Shown: in pieces, positions 1-5,255 of the stretch
Layout of the letters: each line of letters starts with the position of its first letter
Position numbering within the stretch: the stretch's first letter is position 1
Assembly: GCA_030151135.1 (NCBI GenBank)
Contig: JASLEQ010000746.1
Coordinates: forward strand, 1-8,148
Direction of reading: 5' to 3'
DNA length: 8,148 nucleotides
From: Candidatus Sulfotelmatobacter sp.
Lineage (GTDB): Bacteria > Acidobacteriota > Terriglobia > Terriglobales > SbA1
The notes under the pieces: generated by a model
What the model was told of the DNA's origin: nothing
The model's input: only the letters and a program-made list of their open reading frames with translations
The model's database searches: none
Position numbers and translations under genes: made by a program

Positions 1-1
1 C

Positions 2-604
2 ATGAAACATCTTGGGATTCTTCTCTCCGGGCGCGGATCAAATTTCGTTGCGATCGCCGATAACATTGACGCGAATCGCATTCCCGATGCTCGGATTGCC
101 GTTGTCATTTCGAACAAAGCCGACGCGCCAGGGATCGCAACGGCGCGCCAGCGTGGTTTGACAGCTCTCGTCATTCCGTCGAAGGGACGTTCACGCGAGG
201 AGCACGACCGCGAAGTGGTGGCGGCGTTGAAAGATCAGGCCGTCGATCTCATCTGCCTTGCTGGATACATGCGGCTGCTCTCGCCGTGGTTCGTACGGCA
301 GTTTGCGCATCAGATTCTGAATATTCATCCGTCGCTGCTGCCGGCTTTCCCAGGACTCGAAGCGCAAGAACAGGCGTTTGCTTATGGAGTGAAGGTCTCC
401 GGTTGCACGGTGCATTTTGTCGATGAAGAACTGGATCACGGGCCAATCATCGTGCAGAGGGCGATTCAGGTCCTGGATACCGATGACGAGCACACATTGG
501 CGAAGAGGATCCTCGAGCAAGAACATATTGCTTACAGCGAAGCTATTCGACTTGTCCTCGAAGGAAAGTTCGAAGTTGTGGGACGAAGGCTTAGACGCAA
601 ATAG
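2..604 (+). CDS. purN: Phosphoribosylglycinamide formyltransferase (GART)
   Basis: Cytosolic enzyme of de novo purine synthesis that transfers a formyl group from 10-formyl-tetrahydrofolate to GAR, giving FGAR. The 200-residue product has the usual length of bacterial PurN. It begins with the typical MKHLGILLSGRGSN strand and phosphate-binding loop. The catalytic set is visible: Asn107 and His109 in the NIHPSLLPAF segment, and Asp145 in DEELDHGP, matching Asn106/His108/Asp144 of the E. coli enzyme. The folate-site region DLICLAGYMRLLSP precedes it at about 82-94. The ATG is the second base of the window, so its ribosome binding site and any upstream purine gene (often purM) are out of view. 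The gene ends in TAG and converges on the acetyltransferase gene with a 15-base gap. Nothing in it looks damaged. Family assignment is certain; physiological role is inferred from the family. Confidence 0.97.
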   Translation: MKHLGILLSGRGSNFVAIADNIDANRIPDARIAVVISNKADAPGIATARQRGLTALVIPSKGRSREEHDREVVAALKDQAVDLICLAGYMRLLSPWFVRQFAHQILNIHPSLLPAFPGLEAQEQAFAYGVKVSGCTVHFVDEELDHGPIIVQRAIQVLDTDDEHTLAKRILEQEHIAYSEAIRLVLEGKFEVVGRRLRRK

Positions 605-614
605 ATCTGTACCC

Positions 615-640
615 GAAGTTCAGGATCTGCGGACTTCTTT
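615..640 (+). terminator. Weak stem-loop after purN
   Basis: GAAGTTC (615-621) can pair with GGACTTC (631-637), a seven-pair stem with one G-U pair and a nine-base loop. It is followed only by TTT. It covers the stop codon of the convergent acetyltransferase gene. The short T tract makes it a poor intrinsic terminator, so it may only mark the convergent junction. Confidence 0.25.
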
Positions 641-1165
641 GGACATTCTCACAATAGGCAGCGTTTCTCCGTTGGCGAGTGGAACGGACTGGTTCTCGAC
701 CTCTGCATATCCCTTTGCGCGATAGAACGGGATCCCGCTTAAGGTTGCGCCCATTTCCAGCCGTGTGAAGCCAGCAGCGAGCGCGGCGCTTTCACAAGCC
801 TCAAGTACAAGGCTTCCAAGGCCACGTCGTGCCCACCGAGGATGCACGAAGAATGCTCTGATCTTGGCCGCGTCGCGGGTGGGATCGAGCAGGGAATCCT
901 CGCGGGCTGCATATTGATCTCCTCCGTAGAGCGTTTTGCGCTTACTCCAGCCACCGCAAGCAATGATTTCCCCGTCGGCGGACTCGACCGCGAAGTAGGT
1001 GCCATCCGCAATGAGTTGAGTATCGACCCCATACACCGATTGGAGCGCTCCCTCGATCTGGGCGGGCGTGTAATCCTCGGCCTGCAGTCCTCGCACGGAC
1101 GCTTCGATCAGCTCCCGCAATCGAGGGATATCGTCTGTGACCGCTTTTTTCAGACGAAAGTTCAT
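620..1165 (-). CDS. GNAT family N-acetyltransferase
   Basis: Predicted cytosolic acetyl-CoA-dependent acyltransferase of the Gcn5-related (GNAT) fold; the substrate cannot be told from sequence. The 181-residue product shows the fold in order: an N-terminal strand ([10 protein letters not shown]), helices with RLRELI (16-20), a central strand EIIACGGWS (66-74), strand [20 protein letters not shown] (102-121) with the acetyl-CoA pyrophosphate loop R/Q-x-x-G-x-G at 113-118, then [20 protein letters not shown], the usual C-terminal strand and FY-x-x-x-GY motif. I chose the ATG at 1165. A longer in-frame start at 1234 would add 23 residues unlike GNAT N-termini and would run into the tyrS start. 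No Shine-Dalgarno sequence is seen, but a TAGAAT hexamer lies seven bases before the ATG. It is divergent from tyrS and convergent with purN, so it is probably a single-gene unit. Confidence 0.9.
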   Translation of the reverse strand: MNFRLKKAVTDDIPRLRELIEASVRGLQAEDYTPAQIEGALQSVYGVDTQLIADGTYFAVESADGEIIACGGWSKRKTLYGGDQYAAREDSLLDPTRDAAKIRAFFVHPRWARRGLGSLVLEACESAALAAGFTRLEMGATLSGIPFYRAKGYAEVENQSVPLANGETLPIVRMSKEVRRS

Positions 1166-1172
1166 CGCGGCA

Positions 1173-1178
1173 ATTCTA
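1173..1178 (-). promoter_or_regulatory. -10-like box directly before the GNAT gene
   Basis: On the minus strand TAGAAT (five of six matches to TATAAT) is followed by seven bases and then the ATG at 1165, so transcription would begin at or next to the start codon. No convincing -35 box is seen at 16-18 bases. If real, the mRNA is leaderless, which fits the missing Shine-Dalgarno sequence. Confidence 0.4.
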
Positions 1179-1201
1179 CGTTGCGGTTCGGTCTTTAACG
1201 C

Positions 1202-1216
1202 GGAGTTCCTTATAAT
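1202..1216 (+). promoter_or_regulatory. tyrS start region: GGAG and an overlapping TATAAT
   Basis: GGAG at 1202-1205 stands nine bases before the ATG at 1215 and supports that start. A perfect TATAAT at 1211-1216 overlaps the same ATG. If that hexamer were the -10 box, transcripts would begin near 1223 and only the second in-frame ATG (1227) could be used with a leader of about four bases. No good -35 is visible. The two readings exclude each other; I slightly prefer the GGAG/ATG-1215 reading. Confidence 0.35.
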
Positions 1217-2537
1217 GTCTGTTCCCATGTCCAATTTCGCTCCGGTCGACGAACAACTTACTTATCTAAAGAAGGGTGCAGCGGAGCTCATCCGCGAAGC
1301 CGATTTGCACTCCAAGCTCGAGAAGTCGCGCGCTACGGGCAAACCTTTGCGCGTGAAGCTTGGGATGGACCCAACCGCTCCTGACCTGCATTTGGGACAC
1401 ACGGTCGTGCTGCGCAAGCTGAAGCACTTTCAGGACCTGGGACACACGGCGATTTTCTTGATTGGCGATTTCACGGGCATGATTGGCGATCCTACGGGGC
1501 GCTCGGCAACGCGGCCTCCGCTGACCCGCGAACAGGTCGAGCAGAATGCGGAAACCTACAAGGCGCAGGTCTTTAAGATCCTTGATCCGAAGAAGACGGT
1601 GATTGATTTCAACCGGCGCTGGATGGGTGCATTTACCCCGGATGACTTCGTTCGGCTTCTCGCAAAGTACACCGTATCCCAGCTACTCGAGCGCGAGGAT
1701 TTTCACAAGCGTTTCCAGGAAGAGAAACCGATCTAGCTTCACGAACTGCTCTATCCGCTGGTGCAGGGGTATGACTCGGTCGCACTTGAAGCCGATGTCG
1801 AACTTGGCGGCACAGATCAGAGATTTAACCTGCTTGTGGGGCGCGAACTGCAGCGCGCCTACGGTCAGGAATCGCAGTCCGTTCTGACCACGCCGATCCT
1901 CGAAGGGCTCGACGGCGTGCAGAAGATGTCGAAATCGCTGGGCAACGCGATTGGAATCCACGAACCTCCTCTGGAGATGTACGGCAAGATCATGAGCCTG
2001 TCGGACGAAATGATGTGGAGGTATTACGAGCTGCTGACGGACGTGCAGGTCGCCGAGATCGAGCGGATGAAGCGCGAAGCGCATCCGATGCAGGCGAAGA
2101 AGGAGCTGGCGCGCCGGATCGTGGCTGATTTTCATTCGGCAGAAGCTGGAACGAAAGCTGGGGAGGACTGGGCTAAGCAGTTTCAGAAGGAGTTAGTGCC
2201 GGAAGAAGTGGAGCGCGTCATAGTCCCTCTAGAAAAGATCAAGCTGAGCGGCGCGACGGAGGATCTCTTGGGAGACGACAACTCCCATTTCCCGCTGTGG
2301 AAGTTCCAAGGGGAAAAAGCCGCCAATCCTAGTAAGTGGAGACCCATACGATTGGACAAATTATTAGTCGAAGCGGGCTTCACATCTTCTCGGACAGAAG
2401 CGAATAGAAAAATAAAGGAAAAAGCTGTAAGGCTCCTTCGGCAGGTCGTGGTTCATCCCATCGTGGTCCTCGCGCCCGACGAGATATACACCACGTTAGG
2501 CAGAAAGGCAAAAATCGTGGCGATCACTGAAGAGTGA
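1215..2537 (+). pseudogene. tyrS: Tyrosyl-tRNA synthetase, interrupted by one in-frame TAG
   Basis: Class I synthetase that charges tRNA-Tyr with tyrosine in the cytosol. The frame is 440 codons, normal for the longer bacterial TyrRS type, and is broken only by TAG at codon 174. Before the stop (173 residues) lie the N-terminal helix, the [15 protein letters not shown] segment with the HIGH-type signature HLGH (59-62) and [14 protein letters not shown]. After it come [23 protein letters not shown] (tyrosine and tRNA site), the KMSKS signature at codons 237-241 and a C-terminal S4-like RNA-binding domain ([18 protein letters not shown]). There is no frame change, so one base change (TCG to TAG would do) explains everything. 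The family normally reads PIS-hHE at this point. The downstream half has a GTG at 1761 but no ribosome binding site. It may be a sequencing error in a working gene, a fresh nonsense mutation, or a decaying second tyrS copy. The last third also uses more A/T-rich codons than the first. Confidence 0.93.
1734..1736 (+). other. Premature amber codon in tyrS
   Basis: The frame reads [19 protein letters not shown]. Known TyrRS proteins have serine at the stop position in this very conserved stretch. The stop separates the HLGH half from the KMSKS half, so neither fragment should work alone. The base after TAG is C. TAG also ends purN, sppA and the HU gene here, so it is an ordinary stop in this genome. 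Confidence 0.95.
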
Positions 2538-2652
2538 GCAATACGGTCTAATTTGTGTAGGATTGCCGTTTACGGCGCTCCGAGCAAGCGAGGATCGCCA
2601 GTTGCGAGCAGCACTACTTCTTACTCTTTTCTGCTACCCTCATCCGCGCACG
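2538..2652 (+). promoter_or_regulatory. tyrS to lipid kinase gap with extended -10 at 2632-2640
   Basis: The 115-base gap contains TGCTACCCT at 2632-2640, an extended -10 (TGN plus TACCCT) ending twelve bases before the kinase ATG, which would give a leader of about five or six bases. No -35 at proper spacing and no Shine-Dalgarno sequence are seen. After the tyrS stop there is only a short GCCG-TTTA-CGGC hairpin (near 2564-2575) without a T tract, so I cannot name a tyrS terminator. Confidence 0.3.
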
Positions 2653-3543
2653 ATGCGCGCCGCAGCCATCCTCGGGTTGGGATGTTCTCCCAAACACTTA
2701 GCACCATTTCAAAGTAATCGTGCTATTGAATGGCGGATGGGCTTGCCCGGCGATTCCGGGGAGGCCGATGTCATTCTGGTCTTCGGCGGCGACGGAACTA
2801 TCCACCGGCATCTTGGGCAACTCGTCAAACTGAAATTGCCGGTGCTCGTCGTTCCCGCGGGGAGTGGAAACGACTTCGCTACATCGCTCGGATTGGCTCG
2901 TGTTCGCGACTCGTTGCAAGCCTGGCATGCATTCACGCTTAACCCCAACAATATTCGCGAGATCGACCTGGGGGTCATTACGTCACTTGGCGAACAAACA
3001 CCACAGAGAAAGGCTCAAAGCGCAACCTATTTCTGCTGCGTCGCGGGAATTGGTATCGACGGTGAAGTCGCCCGGCGAGCGAACCAACTGCCCCGCTGGT
3101 TACGTGGGAATGGCGGGTATGTACTGAGCATGATTCCGGCGATCTTCAGCTTCTCTCCGTTCTCGATGAGAGTCTCGACGTCCGAGGCAAAAGACCGGTG
3201 GGAGGTACTCAGCGATCAGCCGACACTGGTCGCGGCATTCGCAAATACGCCACTGTACGGCGGCGGGATGAGAGTGGCTCCTCGCGCCAAAATGGACGAC
3301 GGGCAGTTCGATATTTGCATAGTGGGCGGCGTCCATCCCTTTCGGCTGCTTTACTTGTTTCCCACTGTGTTCGGCGGGCGGCACTTGCGGGTGAAAGAAG
3401 TCAGCTACTTCAACGCCTCAAATGTGCGAGCCGAGACGGAACACCCTCTTGATGTTTATGCGGATGGGGAATATGTCTGCAAAACGCCAGTGGAGGTTTC
3501 CATCGAGCACTCCGCCTTAAAAGTCGTAATGCCTGCCAACTGA
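2653..3543 (+). CDS. Lipid kinase, diacylglycerol kinase catalytic domain (YegS/DgkB type)
   Basis: Predicted cytosolic, membrane-associated ATP-dependent kinase that phosphorylates a lipid alcohol such as diacylglycerol to phosphatidic acid; the true lipid cannot be read from the sequence. The 296-residue product matches the two-domain family. The N-terminal nucleotide-binding domain has the hallmark GGDGT (45-49, in ILVFGGDGTIHRHL) and PAGSGNDFATSLG (68-80). The C-terminal beta-rich domain has CVAGIGIDGEVARRA (about 129-143), NTPLYGGGMRVAPRAKMDDGQFD and YADGEY. The N-terminus is shorter than in many relatives, which usually start with a strand carrying NP-x-SG, absent here. I chose ATG 2653 over a TTG at 2563, because the TTG start would add 30 residues with no family likeness and would place the putative promoter inside the gene. 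It is followed at once by an intrinsic terminator, so it ends its transcription unit. Confidence 0.9.
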   Translation: MRAAAILGLGCSPKHLAPFQSNRAIEWRMGLPGDSGEADVILVFGGDGTIHRHLGQLVKLKLPVLVVPAGSGNDFATSLGLARVRDSLQAWHAFTLNPNNIREIDLGVITSLGEQTPQRKAQSATYFCCVAGIGIDGEVARRANQLPRWLRGNGGYVLSMIPAIFSFSPFSMRVSTSEAKDRWEVLSDQPTLVAAFANTPLYGGGMRVAPRAKMDDGQFDICIVGGVHPFRLLYLFPTVFGGRHLRVKEVSYFNASNVRAETEHPLDVYADGEYVCKTPVEVSIEHSALKVVMPAN

Positions 3544-3547
3544 AGTG

Positions 3548-3570
3548 CTGCTGCCACACAGCAGATTTTT
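3548..3570 (+). terminator. Intrinsic terminator of the lipid kinase gene
   Basis: CTGCTG (3548-3553), loop CCACA, CAGCAG (3559-3564), then A and five T's (3566-3570). The perfect six-pair stem with T tract starts four bases after the kinase stop codon. This separates the kinase gene from sppA. Confidence 0.8.
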
Positions 3571-3574
3571 CCTG

Positions 3575-3603
3575 TCTCGCTTCGCTCGCGCGCCGGAATG
3601 ACA
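3575..3603. repeat. Possible dispersed intergenic element
   Basis: The stretch with CTCGCTTCGCTCGCG followed by GGAATGACAA resembles the CTTCGCTC...GGATGACA strings I know as frequent intergenic sequence in Acidobacteriota and in soil metagenome contigs. It occurs once in this window, so repetition cannot be shown here. It lies between the kinase terminator and the sppA promoter. Confidence 0.25.
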
Positions 3604-3666
3604 ATACCGTTTCGATGGCTCGGCTTCACCGTCTCCGGACGGGCGAATGCGTTCGTCCCGGCACGG

Positions 3667-3675
3667 TGCTACACT
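3667..3675 (+). promoter_or_regulatory. Extended -10 promoter of sppA
   Basis: TGCTACACT is an extended -10 box (TGN plus TACACT, four of six matches to TATAAT). Six bases separate it from the ATG at 3682, so the expected transcription start is the A of the start codon: a leaderless mRNA. No Shine-Dalgarno sequence is present before this ATG and no strong -35 is seen. Confidence 0.5.
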
Positions 3676-3681
3676 TTTTCC

Positions 3682-4593
3682 ATGTCAGAAGGACGTTCGC
3701 GCACACTGCTCTGGGTTCTGATTGGCGGCGGAGCATTCTTCCTGTTCGTGCTGGCGGTTTTCACTCTGGTGTATGTCGCCGTTCACGCTGGAACAGGAGA
3801 AGCGACTCTTGGCGGCTTCGGAGACCGTATTGGCGTTGTCGACCTGGATGGCGTAATCCTGTCGCCTCAGCCCGTCGTCGACGAGTTAAAGAAGTTCGGC
3901 GACGACTCGTCGATTAAAGCGATTATTCTGCACGTCAATTCGCCGGGCGGAGGTGTGGCCGCGTCTGAGGAGATTTACCGAGAGGTAAAGAGAATCCGCG
4001 CCGAAAAGAAAAAGAAAGTGGTGTCTTCAATTGAGACGGTCGGGGCCAGCGGCGCTTTTTACGTTTCATCCGCGTGCGACAAGATTTACGCCGACAAAGG
4101 CAGCATTGTCGGGTCTATCGGAGTGATCGCGGAGTGGATGAACTACGGGGACTTGCTGAAGTGGGCCAAACTCAAGAACGTCGTCATCAAGACCGGTGAG
4201 TTCAAGGATACGGGTAATCCGGCGCGCGATCTGACGCCAGCCGAACAGGCCTATATGCAGTCGTTGATCGACAACATGTTTGGGCAATTCATCCAGGCGG
4301 TTGCCGATGGGCGGGGGATGAAGTTTGACGACGTCAAGTCGATCGCGAACGGCAAAGTATGGACGGGCGAGCAGGCGAAAGACATGAAGCTGATCGATAA
4401 CGTCGGCGATTTCCAAGCCGCCGTCGACGAAACCGCAAAGTCGGTCGGCATATCGGGCGAACCCACGCTGGTGCATCCGGAAAAAGACCGCAAGACGCTG
4501 CTGGACCTGCTCTTAGGCGACGTTTCACAGTACATCCCCACTCGCGAAAAAATGATGGAGCAGAACGTCGGGTTCTACTATCTGTGGAAGTAG
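3682..4593 (+). CDS. sppA: Signal peptide peptidase SppA, short (36K) type
   Basis: Membrane-bound serine protease of peptidase family S49 that degrades cleaved signal peptides and some membrane proteins. The 303-residue product has a single N-terminal membrane anchor (about 9-34, LLWVLIGGGAFFLFVLAVFT) with the protease domain on the outer face of the membrane. The domain shows IGVVDLDGVI (50-60), the NSPGG oxyanion-loop motif (86-90), catalytic Ser123 in GASGAFY and general-base Lys175 in TGEFKDTGNP. The 52-residue spacing of the dyad matches that of the Bacillus subtilis enzyme. The size is that of the single-domain bacterial form, not the double-length E. coli protein. I chose ATG 3682; an upstream ATG at 3598 would place the promoter inside the gene and extend the cytosolic tail by 28 unlikely residues. 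The gene stands alone after the kinase terminator and ends in TAG. Confidence 0.93.
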   Translation: MSEGRSRTLLWVLIGGGAFFLFVLAVFTLVYVAVHAGTGEATLGGFGDRIGVVDLDGVILSPQPVVDELKKFGDDSSIKAIILHVNSPGGGVAASEEIYREVKRIRAEKKKKVVSSIETVGASGAFYVSSACDKIYADKGSIVGSIGVIAEWMNYGDLLKWAKLKNVVIKTGEFKDTGNPARDLTPAEQAYMQSLIDNMFGQFIQAVADGRGMKFDDVKSIANGKVWTGEQAKDMKLIDNVGDFQAAVDETAKSVGISGEPTLVHPEKDRKTLLDLLLGDVSQYIPTREKMMEQNVGFYYLWK

Positions 4594-4723
4594 GAAGTAG
4601 ATTTTTGCGGAATACAGAATTCCAGTCGATCGTGAAATGCGGACGGGAAATTGCTCTCGCAGAATTGCTCAGAGCAGTTTTAAATCCGAAGTCGAAATCT
4701 GCAGTTACTTCCTTCTGAGTCGG
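4594..4723. other. Non-coding stretch after sppA
   Basis: No coding region is supported. It holds a short hairpin GGAAT-ACAGA-ATTCC (about 4609-4623) just after the sppA stop without a following T tract, a direct repeat of TTGCTC (4651 and 4665), a TGCTC-A-GAGCA palindrome (4666-4676), and an A/T stretch TTAAAT at 4680-4685 that could be a -10 box for the RNA candidate downstream. No -35 stands at suitable distance. Confidence 0.4.
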
Positions 4724-4850
4724 TCCCCTGGGTTCAGGCTGGAATCTTCGGTACAAGCGGGGAGTGCCTCGACCCAAACCCATAACTTGCATACAAGCCC
4801 TGAAATTTGAGAAGGTTATGGGTGGTGTTTGAAGCTCCCATCCTAGGGGA
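4724..4850 (+). ncRNA. Structured RNA candidate, 6S RNA-like
   Basis: Four nested pairings are visible: TCCCCTGGG (4724-4732) with CCTAGGGGA (4842-4850), nine pairs including one G-U; GGGAG (4760-4764) with CTCCC (4835-4839); TCGA (4769-4772) with TTGA (4829-4832); and ACCCATAAC (4778-4786) with GTTATGGGT (4815-4823), a perfect nine-pair stem. Unpaired stretches lie between them, giving a rod with internal bubbles. That layout, and the string ACAAGCGGGGAGTGCCTCGACCC-like run at 4753-4775, resemble the left half of 6S RNA (E. coli has CAAGCGGG, then AGTCCCCTGAGCC). 6S RNA binds the housekeeping RNA polymerase by imitating an open promoter. The ends are the outermost visible pairs; the true transcript may be longer, since 6S RNAs are usually about 180-200 bases. 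It could instead be a 5' leader element of the HU gene, which starts 50 bases later. No T tract ends it. Confidence 0.45.
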
Positions 4851-4889
4851 AGCTTCCGCCCGGACAAAAAACTGGAAAATGCAGCGACG

Positions 4890-4896
4890 AGAGGGG
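4890..4896 (+). promoter_or_regulatory. Ribosome binding site of the HU gene
   Basis: AGAGGGG ends four bases before the ATG at 4901; its GAGG core stands six bases from the start codon. This is one of the few clear Shine-Dalgarno sequences in the window and fixes the HU start. Confidence 0.7.
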
Positions 4897-4900
4897 CGTT

Positions 4901-5242
4901 ATGACCAAAGCGGATCTGATTGATGAAGTCTCGCGTTTGGCGGAGCTTACGCGCAAAGACAGCGAAGTAATCGTGGAAACGATCTTTGACAGCGTGGTGC
5001 GTTCGTTGCGCGCCGGCGATAAGATTGAGATTCGCGGCTTTGGCAGCTTTCGCACTCGCCAGCGCAAGCCCCGGGTCGGGCGCAATCCCAAGACTGGAGA
5101 GCGAGTGGATGTTCCAGCGAAAAAGATCCCGTTTTTCAAGCCTAGCAAGGAATTGAAGGATCTGGTGAACGAGACGACGCCGGGAACCGCCCCTGCGGCA
5201 ACCACGCCCGCTCCATCAAGCCCAGCGACGCCGGCCACATAG
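4901..5242 (+). CDS. HU/IHF-family DNA-bending protein
   Basis: Small nucleoid-associated protein that binds and bends DNA as a dimer. The first 90 residues are a full HU/IHF fold: helical base MTKADLIDEVSRLAELTRKD and the second helix to about 37, then GDKIEIRGFGSFRTRQRKPR (39-58), the arm with the RNP tip (Arg61-Asn62-Pro63, Pro63 being the intercalating proline), and PAKKIPFFKPSKELKDLV (72-89) closing the fold. GFGSF and the arm are more like IHF-beta than classic HU, but the two cannot be told apart safely here. Residues about 91-113 form an extra tail of Thr, Pro, Ala and Ser, which ordinary HU (about 90 residues) lacks. The start has a good ribosome binding site. Upstream is the structured RNA candidate; downstream the gene converges on the hydrolase gene with only three bases between stops. 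Confidence 0.93.
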   Translation: MTKADLIDEVSRLAELTRKDSEVIVETIFDSVVRSLRAGDKIEIRGFGSFRTRQRKPRVGRNPKTGERVDVPAKKIPFFKPSKELKDLVNETTPGTAPAATTPAPSSPATPAT

Positions 5243-5255
5243 CGCTTAGTGGCCG
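5232..5255. terminator. Hairpin across the convergent HU/hydrolase stops
   Basis: CGGCCAC (5232-5238) pairs perfectly with GTGGCCG (5249-5255) around a ten-base loop that contains both stop codons, TAG on the plus strand and TAA on the minus strand. No T tract follows on either strand, so it is not a classical intrinsic terminator; a role in bidirectional termination or in blocking exonucleases is possible. Confidence 0.35.

Noticed and set aside
1734..1736. Reassignment of TAG to an amino acid in this genome
   Set aside because: TAG is the natural end of purN, sppA and the HU gene in the same window, each at the family's expected length apart from the short HU tail.
1683..2135. Open frame of 150 codons on the minus strand inside tyrS
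   Set aside because: It is antisense to the conserved KMSKS half of TyrRS, has low-complexity His/Arg/Leu composition, and no ribosome binding site or family likeness.
1215..2537. Split TyrRS made of two separately translated subunits
   Set aside because: The second half would start at a GTG (1761) inside a conserved motif, with no ribosome binding site, and the codons between 1737 and 1760 still encode the conserved family sequence.
2563..2652. Upstream TTG start for the lipid kinase
   Set aside because: It would add 30 residues with no family likeness and include the putative promoter; ATG 2653 gives a normal-looking start.
4724..4850. SRP RNA, tmRNA or RNase P RNA
   Set aside because: The SRP GGAAGGAAGCAGCC-type loop, the tmRNA tRNA-like ends and the RNase P GAGGAAAGTCC segment are all absent.
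4848..4857. GGAAGCTTCC palindrome as a terminator
   Set aside because: A ten-base perfect palindrome leaves no loop, and no T tract follows on the plus strand; the nearby A run gives T's only upstream on the minus strand.
4334..4867. Open frame of 177 codons on the minus strand across the sppA end and the following gap
   Set aside because: It is antisense to the SppA C-terminus and to the RNA candidate, is Arg/Pro/Ser-rich without any domain, and has no ribosome binding site.
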